A DNA stretch of 64,000 nt from Deltaproteobacteria bacterium (GTDB lineage Bacteria; Myxococcota; Myxococcia; Myxococcales; SZAS-1): positions 22,258-86,257 of the forward strand of contig JAFEBB010000033.1 of assembly GCA_018266075.1 (NCBI GenBank). Direction: 5' to 3'. The translations under genes were made by a program, and so were the position numbers. Shown here one piece after another: positions 40,538 to 48,884 of the stretch; positions within the stretch are counted from its first letter, which is position 1, and every line of letters begins with the position of its first letter. The notes beneath the pieces are model-generated. The model did no database searches, was not told the DNA's origin, and was given only the letters and a program-made list of their open reading frames with translations.

Positions 40538-41574
40538 AGAGCCCCCTCGAACAGAATTACTACGAGCTGCTCGAGGTGCCGCGCGACGCGACGCTCGCCG
40601 AGGTCGATCGCGCCTACGATCGCGCGCGGGCGTACTACGGCGCGGGCAGCGTGGCCGTGTACACGCTGGTGCAGCCCGACGAGCTCAAGCGCGTCCAAGA
40701 CCGCATCGACGAGGCGTATCTGATCCTCGCGGACGAGAAGGCGCGCCAGGAGTACGACGCGCGCATCGGTCCGCCGGGTCCCGACGAGCGCCCGCTGCAC
40801 AAGGACGTGCGGCTCGCCCGCGAGAAGGACGAGGCCAAGAAGGAAGAAGCGCGCAAGGAGAAAGAGGCCGAGCGCCTGGAGGCCGAGAAGGCCGCCGAGA
40901 AAGCAGCCGAGCAGCCGCCTCCCGCGCCGCCGGCCACCGAGGCCAAGCCGCCCGAGCCCGAGGTGAAGCGCGAGCCGACCCCCGCGCCGATGCCTGCCGT
41001 CGCCAAGGAGCCCACGCCCGCGCCGATGCCGGCCGTGGCCAGGGACACGACTCCAACGCCGATGGCTGCCGTCGCGAAGGAGCCCGAGCCGAAGCCGTCG
41101 GAGCCGCCGCCTGCGTCCGTTGCGAACACTGCCCGGCCTCCCTCGCAGGCGAACAAGATGGCGAGCGAGGGCCCGCTCCCGCCGCCGTCGATGGACTACC
41201 CGGAGCCCACGCCGCGCGCGGCCGCGTTCGCTGCGACCGTGAAGAAGGAGCGGCCGCCGGAGGTCTCGCCGAAGCCGGCGCCGAAGCCCGAGGTGCCCGA
41301 CGACGCGGTCTTCACCGGCGACCTCCTGAAGCGCCTGCGCGAGGCCGCCGGGATCACCCTGCACGAGCTCGCGGACCGCACCAAGATTGGCCGTCCGCAC
41401 CTGGACAACATCGAGAACGATCGCTTCGGCGCGCTGCCGGCGCAGGTGTATCTGCGTGGCTTCCTGATGTCGTATGCGCGGGAGCTCCGGCTGGATCCGC
41501 TGCGAGTCTCCAAGAGCTACCTGGAGCAGGTGGCGGCCCAGAAGGGCAAGGCGGGGGCCAAGCCGCGAAGTTGA
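40534..41574 (+). CDS. HPD-less J-domain / RodZ-like HTH fusion protein
   Basis: The 346-residue product has an N-terminal J-domain-like region (8-75: NYYELLEVPRDATLAEVDRAYDRARAYY and DRIDEAYLILADEKARQEYD) but lacks the catalytic His-Pro-Asp tripeptide, so it cannot stimulate DnaK in the normal way. A Lys/Glu coiled stretch (95-125) follows, then a Pro-rich linker with three near-copies of EPTPAPMPAVAK (147-182), and a RodZ-like helix-turn-helix domain (about 261-335, TGDLLKRLREAAGITLHELADRTKIG). It is translationally coupled to the MinD-like ATPase by an ATGA overlap, suggesting a partner or adaptor role. No transmembrane segment is visible, unlike RodZ. Confidence 0.85.
   Translation: MKSPLEQNYYELLEVPRDATLAEVDRAYDRARAYYGAGSVAVYTLVQPDELKRVQDRIDEAYLILADEKARQEYDARIGPPGPDERPLHKDVRLAREKDEAKKEEARKEKEAERLEAEKAAEKAAEQPPPAPPATEAKPPEPEVKREPTPAPMPAVAKEPTPAPMPAVARDTTPTPMAAVAKEPEPKPSEPPPASVANTARPPSQANKMASEGPLPPPSMDYPEPTPRAAAFAATVKKERPPEVSPKPAPKPEVPDDAVFTGDLLKRLREAAGITLHELADRTKIGRPHLDNIENDRFGALPAQVYLRGFLMSYARELRLDPLRVSKSYLEQVAAQKGKAGAKPRS
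40972..41079 (+). repeat. Imperfect 33-36-base coding repeats (Pro-Thr-Pro-Ala-Pro-Met units)
   Basis: Three tandem units code for EPTPAPMPAVAK, EPTPAPMPAVAR and DTTPTPMAAVAK in the linker of the J-domain/HTH fusion. Codons differ slightly between units. Confidence 0.75.
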
Positions 41575-41599
41575 TTTCAGGGGGAAGCGTCCGTACCAT
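41571..41599 (+). promoter_or_regulatory. Possible promoter for the 89-residue protein gene
   Basis: TTGATT (41571-41576), a 17-base spacer and TACCAT (41594-41599) lie 32 bases upstream of the GTG at 41631. The -35 overlaps the stop codon of the fusion gene. Confidence 0.45.
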
Positions 41600-41630
41600 C
41601 GTGCGGGTCTAGAGCTGAGAGGAACTCCGG

Positions 41631-41900
41631 GTGCCCATCACCGACGAAGAGCGCGCGAAGGCCATGCGGTTGGCCCGCGCCATCGCCTCCGACATCTCCC
41701 TCTACAACGAGGAGAAGATCGTCAAGGGCATCCAGGCCGACAACCTCTTCGACGTCCTCAACGAGGAGATCGAAGAAGGCCGCGCCCTCTATCGCAGCAA
41801 GGTCTCCAGCGAGCTCTACCAGGCCACCAACTTCTACGACCGCGCCCTCGTGGACATCGTCGTGAAGTCCAAGGGGCACATCAAGTCGAAGATCTGGTAG
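41631..41900 (+). CDS. Small conserved hypothetical protein (89 residues)
   Basis: The family is not recognised. The 89-residue protein is entirely helical in appearance: ERAKAMRLARAIASDISLYNEEKIVKGI, then NLFDVLNEEIEEGRALYRSKV, then FYDRALVDIVVKSKGHIKSK. It ends in Trp. The GTG start at 41631 follows AGAGGA. The dense conserved-looking pattern and lack of repeats suggest a real small protein. A pseudouridine synthase gene follows five bases later, so co-expression is likely. Confidence 0.75.
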   Translation: MPITDEERAKAMRLARAIASDISLYNEEKIVKGIQADNLFDVLNEEIEEGRALYRSKVSSELYQATNFYDRALVDIVVKSKGHIKSKIW

Positions 41901-41905
41901 CGCGC

Positions 41906-42859
41906 GTGGCCCAAGGCCCGCTCGAGCTCACCGTCGATGAAGGCGCTGCGGGCTCGCGACTCGACCAATTTCTCGTTGTCCACGCCAAAGAGCTCACCCG
42001 CTCTCGGCTGAAGCAGCTCATCGACGACGCCCAGGTGCTCGTCAACGGCGCGCCCGCCAAGCCCGCTCGCAAGCTGAAGGCCGGTGACGCGGTGGTGCTC
42101 CACGTGCCCGCGCCGCGGCCCACGCGCGCCGAGGCCGAGGACCTGCCGTTCACCGTTCTGTACGAAGACGCGGACCTGCTCGCGCTCTCCAAGCCCGCCG
42201 GCATGGTCGTGCACCCCGCCTCCGGGAACTACACGGGCACGCTGGTGAACGCGCTCCTGCACAAGGTGAAAGACCTGCAAGGCATCGGCGGCGAGCTGCG
42301 GCCCGGGCTGGTGCATCGGCTCGATCGCGAGACCTCGGGCTGCATGGTGGTGGCCAAGAACGAGCCCACGCTCAACGCGCTCCAGGCCTCGTTCAAGAAG
42401 CGCGACGTCGAAAAACGATATATCGCGATATGTCACGGAGCGCCGCCGCCCTCGGGGACGTGGGACACCGCGTATGGACGTCACCTGCGCGACCGGAAGC
42501 GCTTCACCAGCAAGCTCTCCGCGGGCAAGCGCGCGGTGACGCACTGGAAGGTGCTGGAGCGCTTCGACGGCGCGTCGCTGCTGGAGGTGAAGCTCGAGAC
42601 CGGCCGCACCCACCAGATCCGCGTTCACTTCTCCGACCACGGCTTTCCGTTGCTGCACGACGGCCTCTACGGCGGCACCAGGCGGGAGGCCAAGCTGCCG
42701 CCCGGTCGCCTGCGCGACGCAGCCGAGGCCATCGGGCGTCAGGCGCTGCACGCGGCGACCCTCGAGTTCCCCCATCCGAAGACGGGCAAGCGCATTCGCG
42801 TCGAGTCGCCGTTGCCGGAAGACTTCGAGCGCGCGTTGTCGCTGCTGCGCGGGCGCTGA
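41906..42859 (+). CDS. RluA/RluD family 23S rRNA pseudouridine synthase
   Basis: The 317-residue enzyme has an N-terminal S4 domain (GSRLDQFLVVHAKELTRSRLKQLI...) and the RluA-type catalytic motif HRLDRETSG, with the catalytic Asp. It also has GRTHQIRVHFSDHGFPLLHDGLYGG. It converts uridines to pseudouridine in rRNA. The start is GTG 41906 (VAQGPLELTVD). An AT-rich palindromic island (GATATATCGCGATAT) lies at 42417-42431 within Arg-Tyr-Ile-Ala-Ile codons. Confidence 0.92.
   Translation: MAQGPLELTVDEGAAGSRLDQFLVVHAKELTRSRLKQLIDDAQVLVNGAPAKPARKLKAGDAVVLHVPAPRPTRAEAEDLPFTVLYEDADLLALSKPAGMVVHPASGNYTGTLVNALLHKVKDLQGIGGELRPGLVHRLDRETSGCMVVAKNEPTLNALQASFKKRDVEKRYIAICHGAPPPSGTWDTAYGRHLRDRKRFTSKLSAGKRAVTHWKVLERFDGASLLEVKLETGRTHQIRVHFSDHGFPLLHDGLYGGTRREAKLPPGRLRDAAEAIGRQALHAATLEFPHPKTGKRIRVESPLPEDFERALSLLRGR
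42417..42431. repeat. AT-rich palindrome (ATATCGCGATAT) in pseudouridine synthase gene
   Basis: A perfect 12-base palindrome at 42420-42431 is preceded by GAT to give GATATATCGC, a decamer also found in the nitrilase gene at 59067-59076. Both sit in AT-rich islands within otherwise GC-rich coding DNA. Confidence 0.4.
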
Positions 42860-42878
42860 GGCGCTATAACGGCGCGCC

Positions 42879-43925
42879 ATGGCTCCATCGACCCGCGCTG
42901 ACCGCTTCCTTCGCGCCTGCCGCCGCGAACCCGTGGACACCACGCCCATCTGGATCATGCGCCAGGCGGGCCGCTACCTGCCCGAGTACCGCAAGGTCCG
43001 CGGCACCACCGACTTCCTCACGCTCTGCAAGACGCCCGCGCTGGCCACGGAGGTGACGCTGCAGCCCATCGACATCCTCGGCGTCGACGCGGCCATCCTC
43101 TTCAGCGACATCATGGTGCCGCTCGAGCCGATGGGGCTGAAGCTCACCATCGACGAAGGCGTCGGTCCGCGCATCCACAACCCGGTGCGCACCGCGGACG
43201 ACATCGCGAAGCTCGCGATTCCCGATCCCATCGCCGGCACCGGCTTCGTGATGGACGCCGTCCGTCAGATTCGCAAAGAGCTCGCGGGCAAGGTGCCGCT
43301 CATCGGCTTCGCGGGCGCGCCGTTCACGCTCGCGGCGTACGCGGTCGAGGGCGGCGGCAGCCGGAACTACACGCACATCAAGAAGCTCATGTTCAGCGAG
43401 CCCAAGCTCGCGCACGCGCTCTTCGACAAGCTCACCGAGACCGTCATCGCCTACCTGCGCGCCCAGATCGAGGCCGGCGTGCAAGCGGTGCAGCTCTTCG
43501 ACAGCTGGGGCGGCGTGCTCAGCCCGTTTGATTTCGAAACCTTTTCGTTACCTTACTTGAAGCGCATCGTGGACGGCGTGAAGGGCCGCGGCGCGCCGGT
43601 GATCCTCTTCGGCACGGACCTGGGGCTGCAGCTCGAGCGGCTCGCGAGCACCGGCGCGGACGTCGTTGGCGTCGATTGGCGCATGAACCTCGACGAAGCG
43701 CGCGCGCGGCTGCCGAACACCGCGGTGCAGGGAAATCTCGATCCGGTGGTGCTCTTCGGGCCGCAGTCGGAGCTCGAGGTCCGCGTGCGCGACATCCTCG
43801 AGCGCGCCGGCACCGCGCCCGGACACATCTTCAACCTGGGGCACGGCATCCTCCCCGAGACGCCCGTGGAGAACGCGAAGGCGCTCGTGGAGCTCGTGCA
43901 CCGCCTGGGGAAGCACACGGCATGA
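42879..43925 (+). CDS. hemE: Uroporphyrinogen decarboxylase
   Basis: HemE decarboxylates uroporphyrinogen III to coproporphyrinogen III. The 348-residue product has the substrate-binding PIWIMRQAGRYLPEYR near the N-terminus, FSDIMVP, GFAGAPFTLAAYAVEG, and FDSWGG, all typical. The stop overlaps the PPOX start (ATGA). A dispersed motif copy lies at 43536-43551. Length is standard. Confidence 0.97.
   Translation: MAPSTRADRFLRACRREPVDTTPIWIMRQAGRYLPEYRKVRGTTDFLTLCKTPALATEVTLQPIDILGVDAAILFSDIMVPLEPMGLKLTIDEGVGPRIHNPVRTADDIAKLAIPDPIAGTGFVMDAVRQIRKELAGKVPLIGFAGAPFTLAAYAVEGGGSRNYTHIKKLMFSEPKLAHALFDKLTETVIAYLRAQIEAGVQAVQLFDSWGGVLSPFDFETFSLPYLKRIVDGVKGRGAPVILFGTDLGLQLERLASTGADVVGVDWRMNLDEARARLPNTAVQGNLDPVVLFGPQSELEVRVRDILERAGTAPGHIFNLGHGILPETPVENAKALVELVHRLGKHTA
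43536..43551. repeat. Dispersed AAC-N6-GTT site 10 (GAAAC cttttc GTTAC)
   Basis: This copy is inside hemE, encoding Phe-Glu-Thr-Phe-Ser-Leu-Pro. Both five-base halves match the consensus and flanking codons are GC-rich. Confidence 0.65.
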
Positions 43926-45265
43926 GTCGCACGTTGGTGGTGGGCGCGGGGTTGGGCGGGCTGACCGTGGCGCACGCGCTCAAGAAGCGCGGCCAGGAGG
44001 TCACCGTTCTCGAGGCCGGTGAGCGTGCAGGCGGCGCCCTCGGATCGATTCAGCGCGATGGCTTTCTGCTCGACCTGGGCCCGAACTCGTTCGTCGATCG
44101 CGACGAGGCGTTTCGCGCGCTGGTGCACGAGCTCGGGCTGACGGTCCTTCCGGCGAACCCCGAGGCCAAGGCGCGCTATGTGGTCCGTCGCGGCAAGCTC
44201 CTGCCGATTCCGTCGAAGCCGCCCGAGCTCTTGAAGTCGGAGCTGCTCTCGGGCTCGGGCAAGCTGCGCGCGCTGGGCGAGCTGCTGCTCGCGCGCCGGA
44301 GCAAGCTCGCCGACGAGTCGCTCGAAGAGTTCGGGCTTCGGCACGTGGGTCGCGAGGCCACGGAGCGGCTCCTGGATGCCATGCAGACCGGCATCTACGC
44401 GGGCCGCATCGACGAGCTCTCGGTGGCGTCGACGTTCCCGATGCTCGCGGAGCTCGAGCGGAGCCACCGCTCGCTGCTGCTGGGGATGATCCGCTCGCGA
44501 AAGTCGGGGGCGGGTGCACCGCGCGCGGGGTTGAGCTCATTCGCTGGCGGGATGGGCGAGCTCGGAACCGCGCTCGCGAAGTCGCTCGGCGATGCCCTCA
44601 AGCTTAACGAATCGGTTAACGAGCTCGTGCGCCGCGCGAACCACTGGACGGTGCGGACTGCGAAGAACGCGTTTGAGGCCGAGCAGGTGATCCTCGCGCT
44701 GCATCCCAGGCGCACGGAGCAGCTCCTGCGCCCGCTCGATGCGCCGATCGCCGAGGCGCTCGCGGCCATTCCGCACGCGCCCATGGCCGTGGTGCACCTG
44801 GGCTTGCCGCGCGACCGGATCCCGCACCCGCTCGATGGCTTCGGGTTTCTCGTGCCGGCCGTCGAGAACCGCAAGGTGCTGGGCTGCATCTTCTCGAGCG
44901 CGATCTTTGCCGGTCGCGCGCCCGAAGGCATGGCGCTGCTCACGGTGCTGCTCGGCGGCCGGCGTCATCCCGAGGTCGTGGACTTCGACGATCGCGCGCT
45001 GACGCTGCTCGTGCGCGACGAGCTGCGCACGCTGCTCGGTCTCGACGCCGAACCGGAGCTGACGCACGTCACGCGCCATTCTCTCGGGATTCCGCAGTAC
45101 GTCGTGGGGCACCGCGCGCGCCTGGAGACGATCAACGGCCGATTGCGTGGCCTGCCTGGACTGCACCTCTGCGGCTGGGGCTACGAGGGCGTGGGCGTCC
45201 TGGACGTCTTCAAATCTTCGCAGGCGCTCGCCGCGCGCTTGACCGGCGAGGCCGGCCGCTCCTAG
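43922..45265 (+). CDS. hemY: Oxygen-dependent protoporphyrinogen oxidase (HemG/HemY type)
   Basis: The 447-residue flavoprotein oxidises protoporphyrinogen IX (or coproporphyrinogen III) using oxygen. It has the N-terminal FAD motif VGAGLGGLTVAHALKKRG...E, RAGGALGS, DLGPNSF, GIYAGRIDELSVASTFP and a C-terminal GYEGVGVLDVFKSSQALA. In myxobacteria this gene is also annotated hemG. The ATG overlaps the hemE stop. A near-perfect motif copy is inside (44604). Confidence 0.93.
   Translation: MSRTLVVGAGLGGLTVAHALKKRGQEVTVLEAGERAGGALGSIQRDGFLLDLGPNSFVDRDEAFRALVHELGLTVLPANPEAKARYVVRRGKLLPIPSKPPELLKSELLSGSGKLRALGELLLARRSKLADESLEEFGLRHVGREATERLLDAMQTGIYAGRIDELSVASTFPMLAELERSHRSLLLGMIRSRKSGAGAPRAGLSSFAGGMGELGTALAKSLGDALKLNESVNELVRRANHWTVRTAKNAFEAEQVILALHPRRTEQLLRPLDAPIAEALAAIPHAPMAVVHLGLPRDRIPHPLDGFGFLVPAVENRKVLGCIFSSAIFAGRAPEGMALLTVLLGGRRHPEVVDFDDRALTLLVRDELRTLLGLDAEPELTHVTRHSLGIPQYVVGHRARLETINGRLRGLPGLHLCGWGYEGVGVLDVFKSSQALAARLTGEAGRS
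44604..44619. repeat. Dispersed AAC-N6-GTT site 11 (TTAAC gaatcg GTTAA, perfect palindrome)
   Basis: This copy is inside the protoporphyrinogen oxidase gene, encoding Leu-Asn-Glu-Ser-Val-Asn. Both arms are exact. It is 1.07 kb from site 10 in the coupled upstream gene. Confidence 0.7.
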
Positions 45266-45277
45266 AAGCCGCGCTGC

Positions 45278-45883
45278 ATGGTCCGCCAGTTCTGGATCTA
45301 CCTGCTCGAGGATGACGAGCCCGCGTTCTTCGACGCCGTCGAGGCCGCGCGCCCGGGCTCGATCGTCGCCGGCAGCAAGTTCGTGCGCGGCGGCGATCCG
45401 CAATCGATCCTGCGTGGCGAGGCTTCGAAGCTCGAGTTTCCGCAGCTCTCGCAGCGTGAGACGCACCGGCTCGTGTTTCATCGCGAGGCCAGCCAGGCGC
45501 TCATCGCGCATCCGGTCGACGAAGGACCGCTGAAGGGCGCGCAGGCCATCGACGTCTCGCGCTCGGAGTGCCTGCACCTCGTGCGCCCCAAGCCCGTGCG
45601 CGGCCTGCTCGAGCCGGCCCGGCTCTTTGGCGAGACCCACGTGATGCGCGGCGAGAAGAAGATTCGAAAGTCGCCTGCGTTCTTCCTGTGGCTCTCGGCG
45701 GTGCACAAGAAGCTCAAGGCCACGTTCCCGGTGACGGGCGTCGACTTCATCCACGTGGGCCCGCGCGCGCGCGCGTGGGCGGAGGCGGGCGAGGGGCGGC
45801 TCACCTACCTGTTCCAGCCGGTGGCGCTCGTGCCGCAGGCGCCTCCCACGCCCATGACCACGCCGCAGAAGCGTAAGCGTTAG
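45278..45883 (+). CDS. Hypothetical protein
   Basis: I do not recognise the family. The 201-residue soluble protein starts at ATG 45278, 12 bases after the haem gene. It is a mixed alpha/beta sequence with a strand FWIYLLEDDEPAFFDAVE at the N-terminus and a strand TGVDFIHVGPRARAWAE near the C-terminus, then a Pro/Lys tail. It may be expressed with the haem genes, but nothing points to a haem role. The end is covered by motif site 12. Confidence 0.6.
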   Translation: MVRQFWIYLLEDDEPAFFDAVEAARPGSIVAGSKFVRGGDPQSILRGEASKLEFPQLSQRETHRLVFHREASQALIAHPVDEGPLKGAQAIDVSRSECLHLVRPKPVRGLLEPARLFGETHVMRGEKKIRKSPAFFLWLSAVHKKLKATFPVTGVDFIHVGPRARAWAEAGEGRLTYLFQPVALVPQAPPTPMTTPQKRKR

Positions 45884-45888
45884 GTTAC
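45873..45888. repeat. Dispersed AAC-N6-GTT site 12 (GTAAG cgttag GTTAC)
   Basis: This copy spans the 3' end of the hypothetical gene and its stop. The left half-site differs in one base. The right half extends into a TACAAT box (45886-45891) that could act as a -10 for yacG. Confidence 0.45.
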
Positions 45889-45898
45889 AATTGGTCCG

Positions 45899-46093
45899 AT
45901 GCGCACCTGTCCCTTGTGCAAGAAAGAAGCTGTCGCGCTCCGCGCGGAGAACCCGTCGTTCCCGTTCTGCTCGGAGCGCTGCAAGCTCATCGACCTCGGC
46001 AAGTGGCTGGGCGGTGAGTACCGCGTCGCCGGCAAGGCCGAAGAGGAAGAGGACGACGAGAAGCCCGACCTCCCCGTCGGCGAGCCGCACTAG
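45899..46093 (+). CDS. yacG: DNA gyrase inhibitor YacG (zinc-binding)
   Basis: The 64-residue protein has the YacG zinc knuckle: CPLCKK at residues 4-9 and FCSERCKLIDLGKWLGGEYRV, giving a four-cysteine zinc site. An acidic tail follows. In other bacteria YacG binds and inhibits GyrB. The length is normal. It lies between the unknown gene and the hydroxyacid dehydrogenase with six bases to the latter. Confidence 0.93.
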   Translation: MRTCPLCKKEAVALRAENPSFPFCSERCKLIDLGKWLGGEYRVAGKAEEEEDDEKPDLPVGEPH

Positions 46094-46099
46094 ACCCAG

Positions 46100-47071
46100 A
46101 TGCCGCTCGTTTCTCCCGATGGCTGCGAGGTCTTCGTCAGCAAGCCCATGCCGGAAGGGCCGCTCGGCGAGCTGACCTCGCGCTTTCGCGTAGCCGTTGG
46201 ACACCCCGAACGACCGACGACGGCCGACGAGCTCGCGCTCGCGTGTCGCTCGGCGCGCGCAGTCGTGGCGATGCTCACCGATCGCATCGACGCCGCATTT
46301 CTTGGTCGTGCGACCAATCTAAAAATCGTGTCCAACTTCGCGGTCGGCGTGAACAACATCGATCTCGAGGCCTGTCGTGCGCGCGGGCTCTGGGTCACCA
46401 ACACGCCGGACGTGCTCACCGACGCGACCGCCGATCTGACGATGGCCTTGCTGCTCGCGTGCGCGCGGCGGCTGCCGCAGACCGAGGCCGAGCTCCGCGC
46501 GAATCGCTGGCAGGGCTGGGCGCCGCTGCACGGCTGGGCGCTGCCATACGGCAAGCTGGCCATCATCGGCCTGGGGCGAATCGGGAAGGCCGTGGCGAAG
46601 CGCGCTCAGGCCTTCGGCATCGAGGTGCGGCACTCCTCGCCGGATGCGAAGTCAGGCGATGCGATGGGTGTCCAGGGCATGCCGCTCGACGAGCTGCTCG
46701 CGTGGGCCGATGTGGTGAGCGTGCATTGTCCGCTCACGGCCGAGACGCAGCATCTGCTCGACCGCACGCGGCTCGCCACGATGCGGCCCGGCGCGATCTT
46801 GCTCAATACGTCGCGCGGGCCCGTCGTCGATGAGGAGGCCGTGGCGGAGGCTCTCGAGAGCGGCCGGCTCGGCGCCGTGGGACTCGACGTCTTCGAGCGC
46901 GAGCCAGTCGTGCATCCGCGATTGCTTGCGGCGCCGAATGCGCTCCTCTTGCCGCACGTGGGATCGGCGACGGAGCAAGCGAGGACGGCAATGGCGTCGC
47001 TCGCGGCCGGAGCCGTCGTCGACGTGCTGGAGGGCAGGGGGCCGAAGCATCCCGTCGTGAAGCCGGGCTGA
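46100..47071 (+). CDS. D-isomer 2-hydroxyacid dehydrogenase (glyoxylate/hydroxypyruvate reductase-like)
   Basis: The 323-residue enzyme has the NAD(P)-binding GLGRIGKAVA (about 156-165), and the catalytic Arg in NTSRGPVVDE, Glu in DVFEREP and His in LPHVGSAT. It belongs to the GyaR/GhrB branch that reduces glyoxylate or hydroxypyruvate. Substrate is inferred from the family only. It lies directly after yacG and before a short AACCAGG tandem repeat. Confidence 0.92.
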   Translation: MPLVSPDGCEVFVSKPMPEGPLGELTSRFRVAVGHPERPTTADELALACRSARAVVAMLTDRIDAAFLGRATNLKIVSNFAVGVNNIDLEACRARGLWVTNTPDVLTDATADLTMALLLACARRLPQTEAELRANRWQGWAPLHGWALPYGKLAIIGLGRIGKAVAKRAQAFGIEVRHSSPDAKSGDAMGVQGMPLDELLAWADVVSVHCPLTAETQHLLDRTRLATMRPGAILLNTSRGPVVDEEAVAEALESGRLGAVGLDVFEREPVVHPRLLAAPNALLLPHVGSATEQARTAMASLAAGAVVDVLEGRGPKHPVVKPG

Positions 47072-47091
47072 ACCAGGAACCAGGAACCAGG
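47071..47091. repeat. Short tandem repeat, three AACCAGG units
   Basis: Three heptamers lie directly after the stop of the dehydrogenase gene, followed by AACTG. They precede the PHP phosphatase gene by 28 bases. Confidence 0.8.
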
Positions 47092-47119
47092 AACTGATTT
47101 TCGGGTAAGGTGCGCCGCG

Positions 47120-47842
47120 ATGTATGCAGACCTGCACTGCCATCTCCTCTGGGGCATCGACGACGGCGCCAAGACGCCCGAGGAGTCGCTCGAGATGGCG
47201 CGCACCCTGGTGAAGCTCGGCTTCGACGCTGTCGCGCCCAGCCCGCACGCGCGCCCCGAATATCCTGCCGCTGGCCCGGTCGCCGAGCGGCGCGGCGAGC
47301 TCCAGGCCCTCCTCGAGCGCGAGCGCGTGCCGCTCAAGCTCCATCCCGGCGCCGAGCACCTCTTCGACGAAGCTTTCATGCAGCGCGCCATCACCCCCGA
47401 GCGCCGGAGCATCAACGACAACCGCTACGTGCTCGTCGAGGCGCCGTACGTGGGCTCGATCCCTGGGTTGGCGGACCTCATCTTCAAGCTCAAGCTCAAG
47501 GGCGTCACCGCCGTCATCGCCCACCCGGAGCGCTGCGCGCAGTTCGAGACCCGCGGCCAGGCCCAGGAGGCCGCGCGCGTGGGCGCCGTGCTCCAGCTCG
47601 ACATCGGCGCGCTCACCGGCCGCTATGGGAAGACCGCGCGCAAGCTGGCGTTGCAGTTCCTGGCGCAGGGTCTCTACGGGATCGGCGCCACCGACTTGCA
47701 CTCACCCGTGGGTGCCGAGGACTGGGTTGGCCGCTCGCTGCTCGAGCTCGAGCGCGAGGTGGGCAAGCAGGGCGTCGCGCGCATGATGGACCGCAACCCG
47801 CACCGCATCCTGGCCGGAGAGGAGCTGGAGCAACGTGAGTAA
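47120..47842 (+). CDS. PHP-family tyrosine-protein phosphatase (CpsB/YwqE-like)
   Basis: The 240-residue product has the PHP metal motifs DLHCHLLWGIDDGAK (residues 4-18), HPERC and GATDLHS, as in CpsB/YwqE phosphatases that dephosphorylate the capsule tyrosine kinase. In myxobacteria such genes accompany polysaccharide export, but no tyrosine kinase is adjacent here. The ATG has a TAAGG ribosome site. Its end overlaps the GTG of the next gene by eight bases. Confidence 0.88.
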   Translation: MYADLHCHLLWGIDDGAKTPEESLEMARTLVKLGFDAVAPSPHARPEYPAAGPVAERRGELQALLERERVPLKLHPGAEHLFDEAFMQRAITPERRSINDNRYVLVEAPYVGSIPGLADLIFKLKLKGVTAVIAHPERCAQFETRGQAQEAARVGAVLQLDIGALTGRYGKTARKLALQFLAQGLYGIGATDLHSPVGAEDWVGRSLLELEREVGKQGVARMMDRNPHRILAGEELEQRE

Positions 47843-48884
47843 GTTCCTCAAGGCCGCCGCCGGGCTCCTGGTCAGCGCCTTCTTCGTGTGGCTCACGCTG
47901 CACAAGAAGAGCCACGAGGAGCTGGTCGCCATCTGGGATGCGATTGTGAGCGTGCCCAAGGGCTCGCTGCTGCTCTACCTGCTGTGCCTGCTGACCGTGC
48001 ACCTCGCGCGCACCGTGCGCTGGGGCATCCTCGTGGAGCCGCTCGATCCCGACATCGGCTTCAAGCGGCTGAATGCGGTCTCCGCCGTGGGCTTCATGCT
48101 GCTCATCACCTTGCCGTTCCGACTCGGCGAGGTCGCGCGGCCCGCGCTGCTCGCGGACAAGAAGAAGATCACCATCTCCAACTCGCTGGCCTCGATCGTG
48201 GTCGAGCGCGTGGTGGACGGCCTCACCATGACCGTGCTGCTCCTGGTGACGCTGCTGTTCGTCCACAGCGACAGCCCCGAGCTCGCGCGCGTGCGCCTGG
48301 GCGGCTGGGCCTTCTTCTCGGCGTTCGGCGGCGGCGGGCTCTTCCTGCTCTTTGCAGCCTGGAAGCCGAAGCTCGCCACGAGCATCGTCCACGCGGTGGG
48401 CGACCGCATCAGCCCCAAGCTGACGCTCAAGGCCGTCGCGCTCATCGACGCCTTCATCACCGGGCTCAAGGCCGTGCCCAGCACGAGCAAGATCGTGCTC
48501 TTCGTGGTGCTCACGGCGTTCTACTGGGGCCTGAACGGCTTTGGCCTGTACGTGCTCGCACACGGCTTCGGCCTCGAGCTCTCCGTGCTGGGCGCGTACA
48601 CCACGCTCGCGGTGCTCACCGTGGGCGTGATGATTCCCGCGGGCCCGGGCATGGCCGGCATCTTCCAGTACTTCACCGAGCTCGGGCTCAAGCTGTTCTT
48701 GCCGCTGAGCGTGGTGGCCGTGGCGGGCAGCGCGTTCTCCAACGTCGTCTGGGGCATGCAGTTCGGCCAGCAGGTGGTGCTCGGGCTCATCTTCATGGCG
48801 CTCGGGCACATCTCGCCCTCGCAGGCGCTGCACGCGGGCGACGAGCCGCCGCCCGAGGTGAGCGCAGGGGTCTCGCCGCAATGA
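47835..48884 (+). CDS. Lysylphosphatidylglycerol synthase TM-type flippase-like protein (UPF0104)
   Basis: The 349-residue product has six to eight transmembrane helices and the UPF0104 features [45 protein letters not shown], and [16 protein letters not shown]. The family contains the flippase module of MprF and lone homologues in glycolipid transport. The start is GTG, overlapping the phosphatase. Its own stop overlaps the hemF start (ATGA), so the three genes form one unit. Confidence 0.9.
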   Translation: MSKFLKAAAGLLVSAFFVWLTLHKKSHEELVAIWDAIVSVPKGSLLLYLLCLLTVHLARTVRWGILVEPLDPDIGFKRLNAVSAVGFMLLITLPFRLGEVARPALLADKKKITISNSLASIVVERVVDGLTMTVLLLVTLLFVHSDSPELARVRLGGWAFFSAFGGGGLFLLFAAWKPKLATSIVHAVGDRISPKLTLKAVALIDAFITGLKAVPSTSKIVLFVVLTAFYWGLNGFGLYVLAHGFGLELSVLGAYTTLAVLTVGVMIPAGPGMAGIFQYFTELGLKLFLPLSVVAVAGSAFSNVVWGMQFGQQVVLGLIFMALGHISPSQALHAGDEPPPEVSAGVSPQ

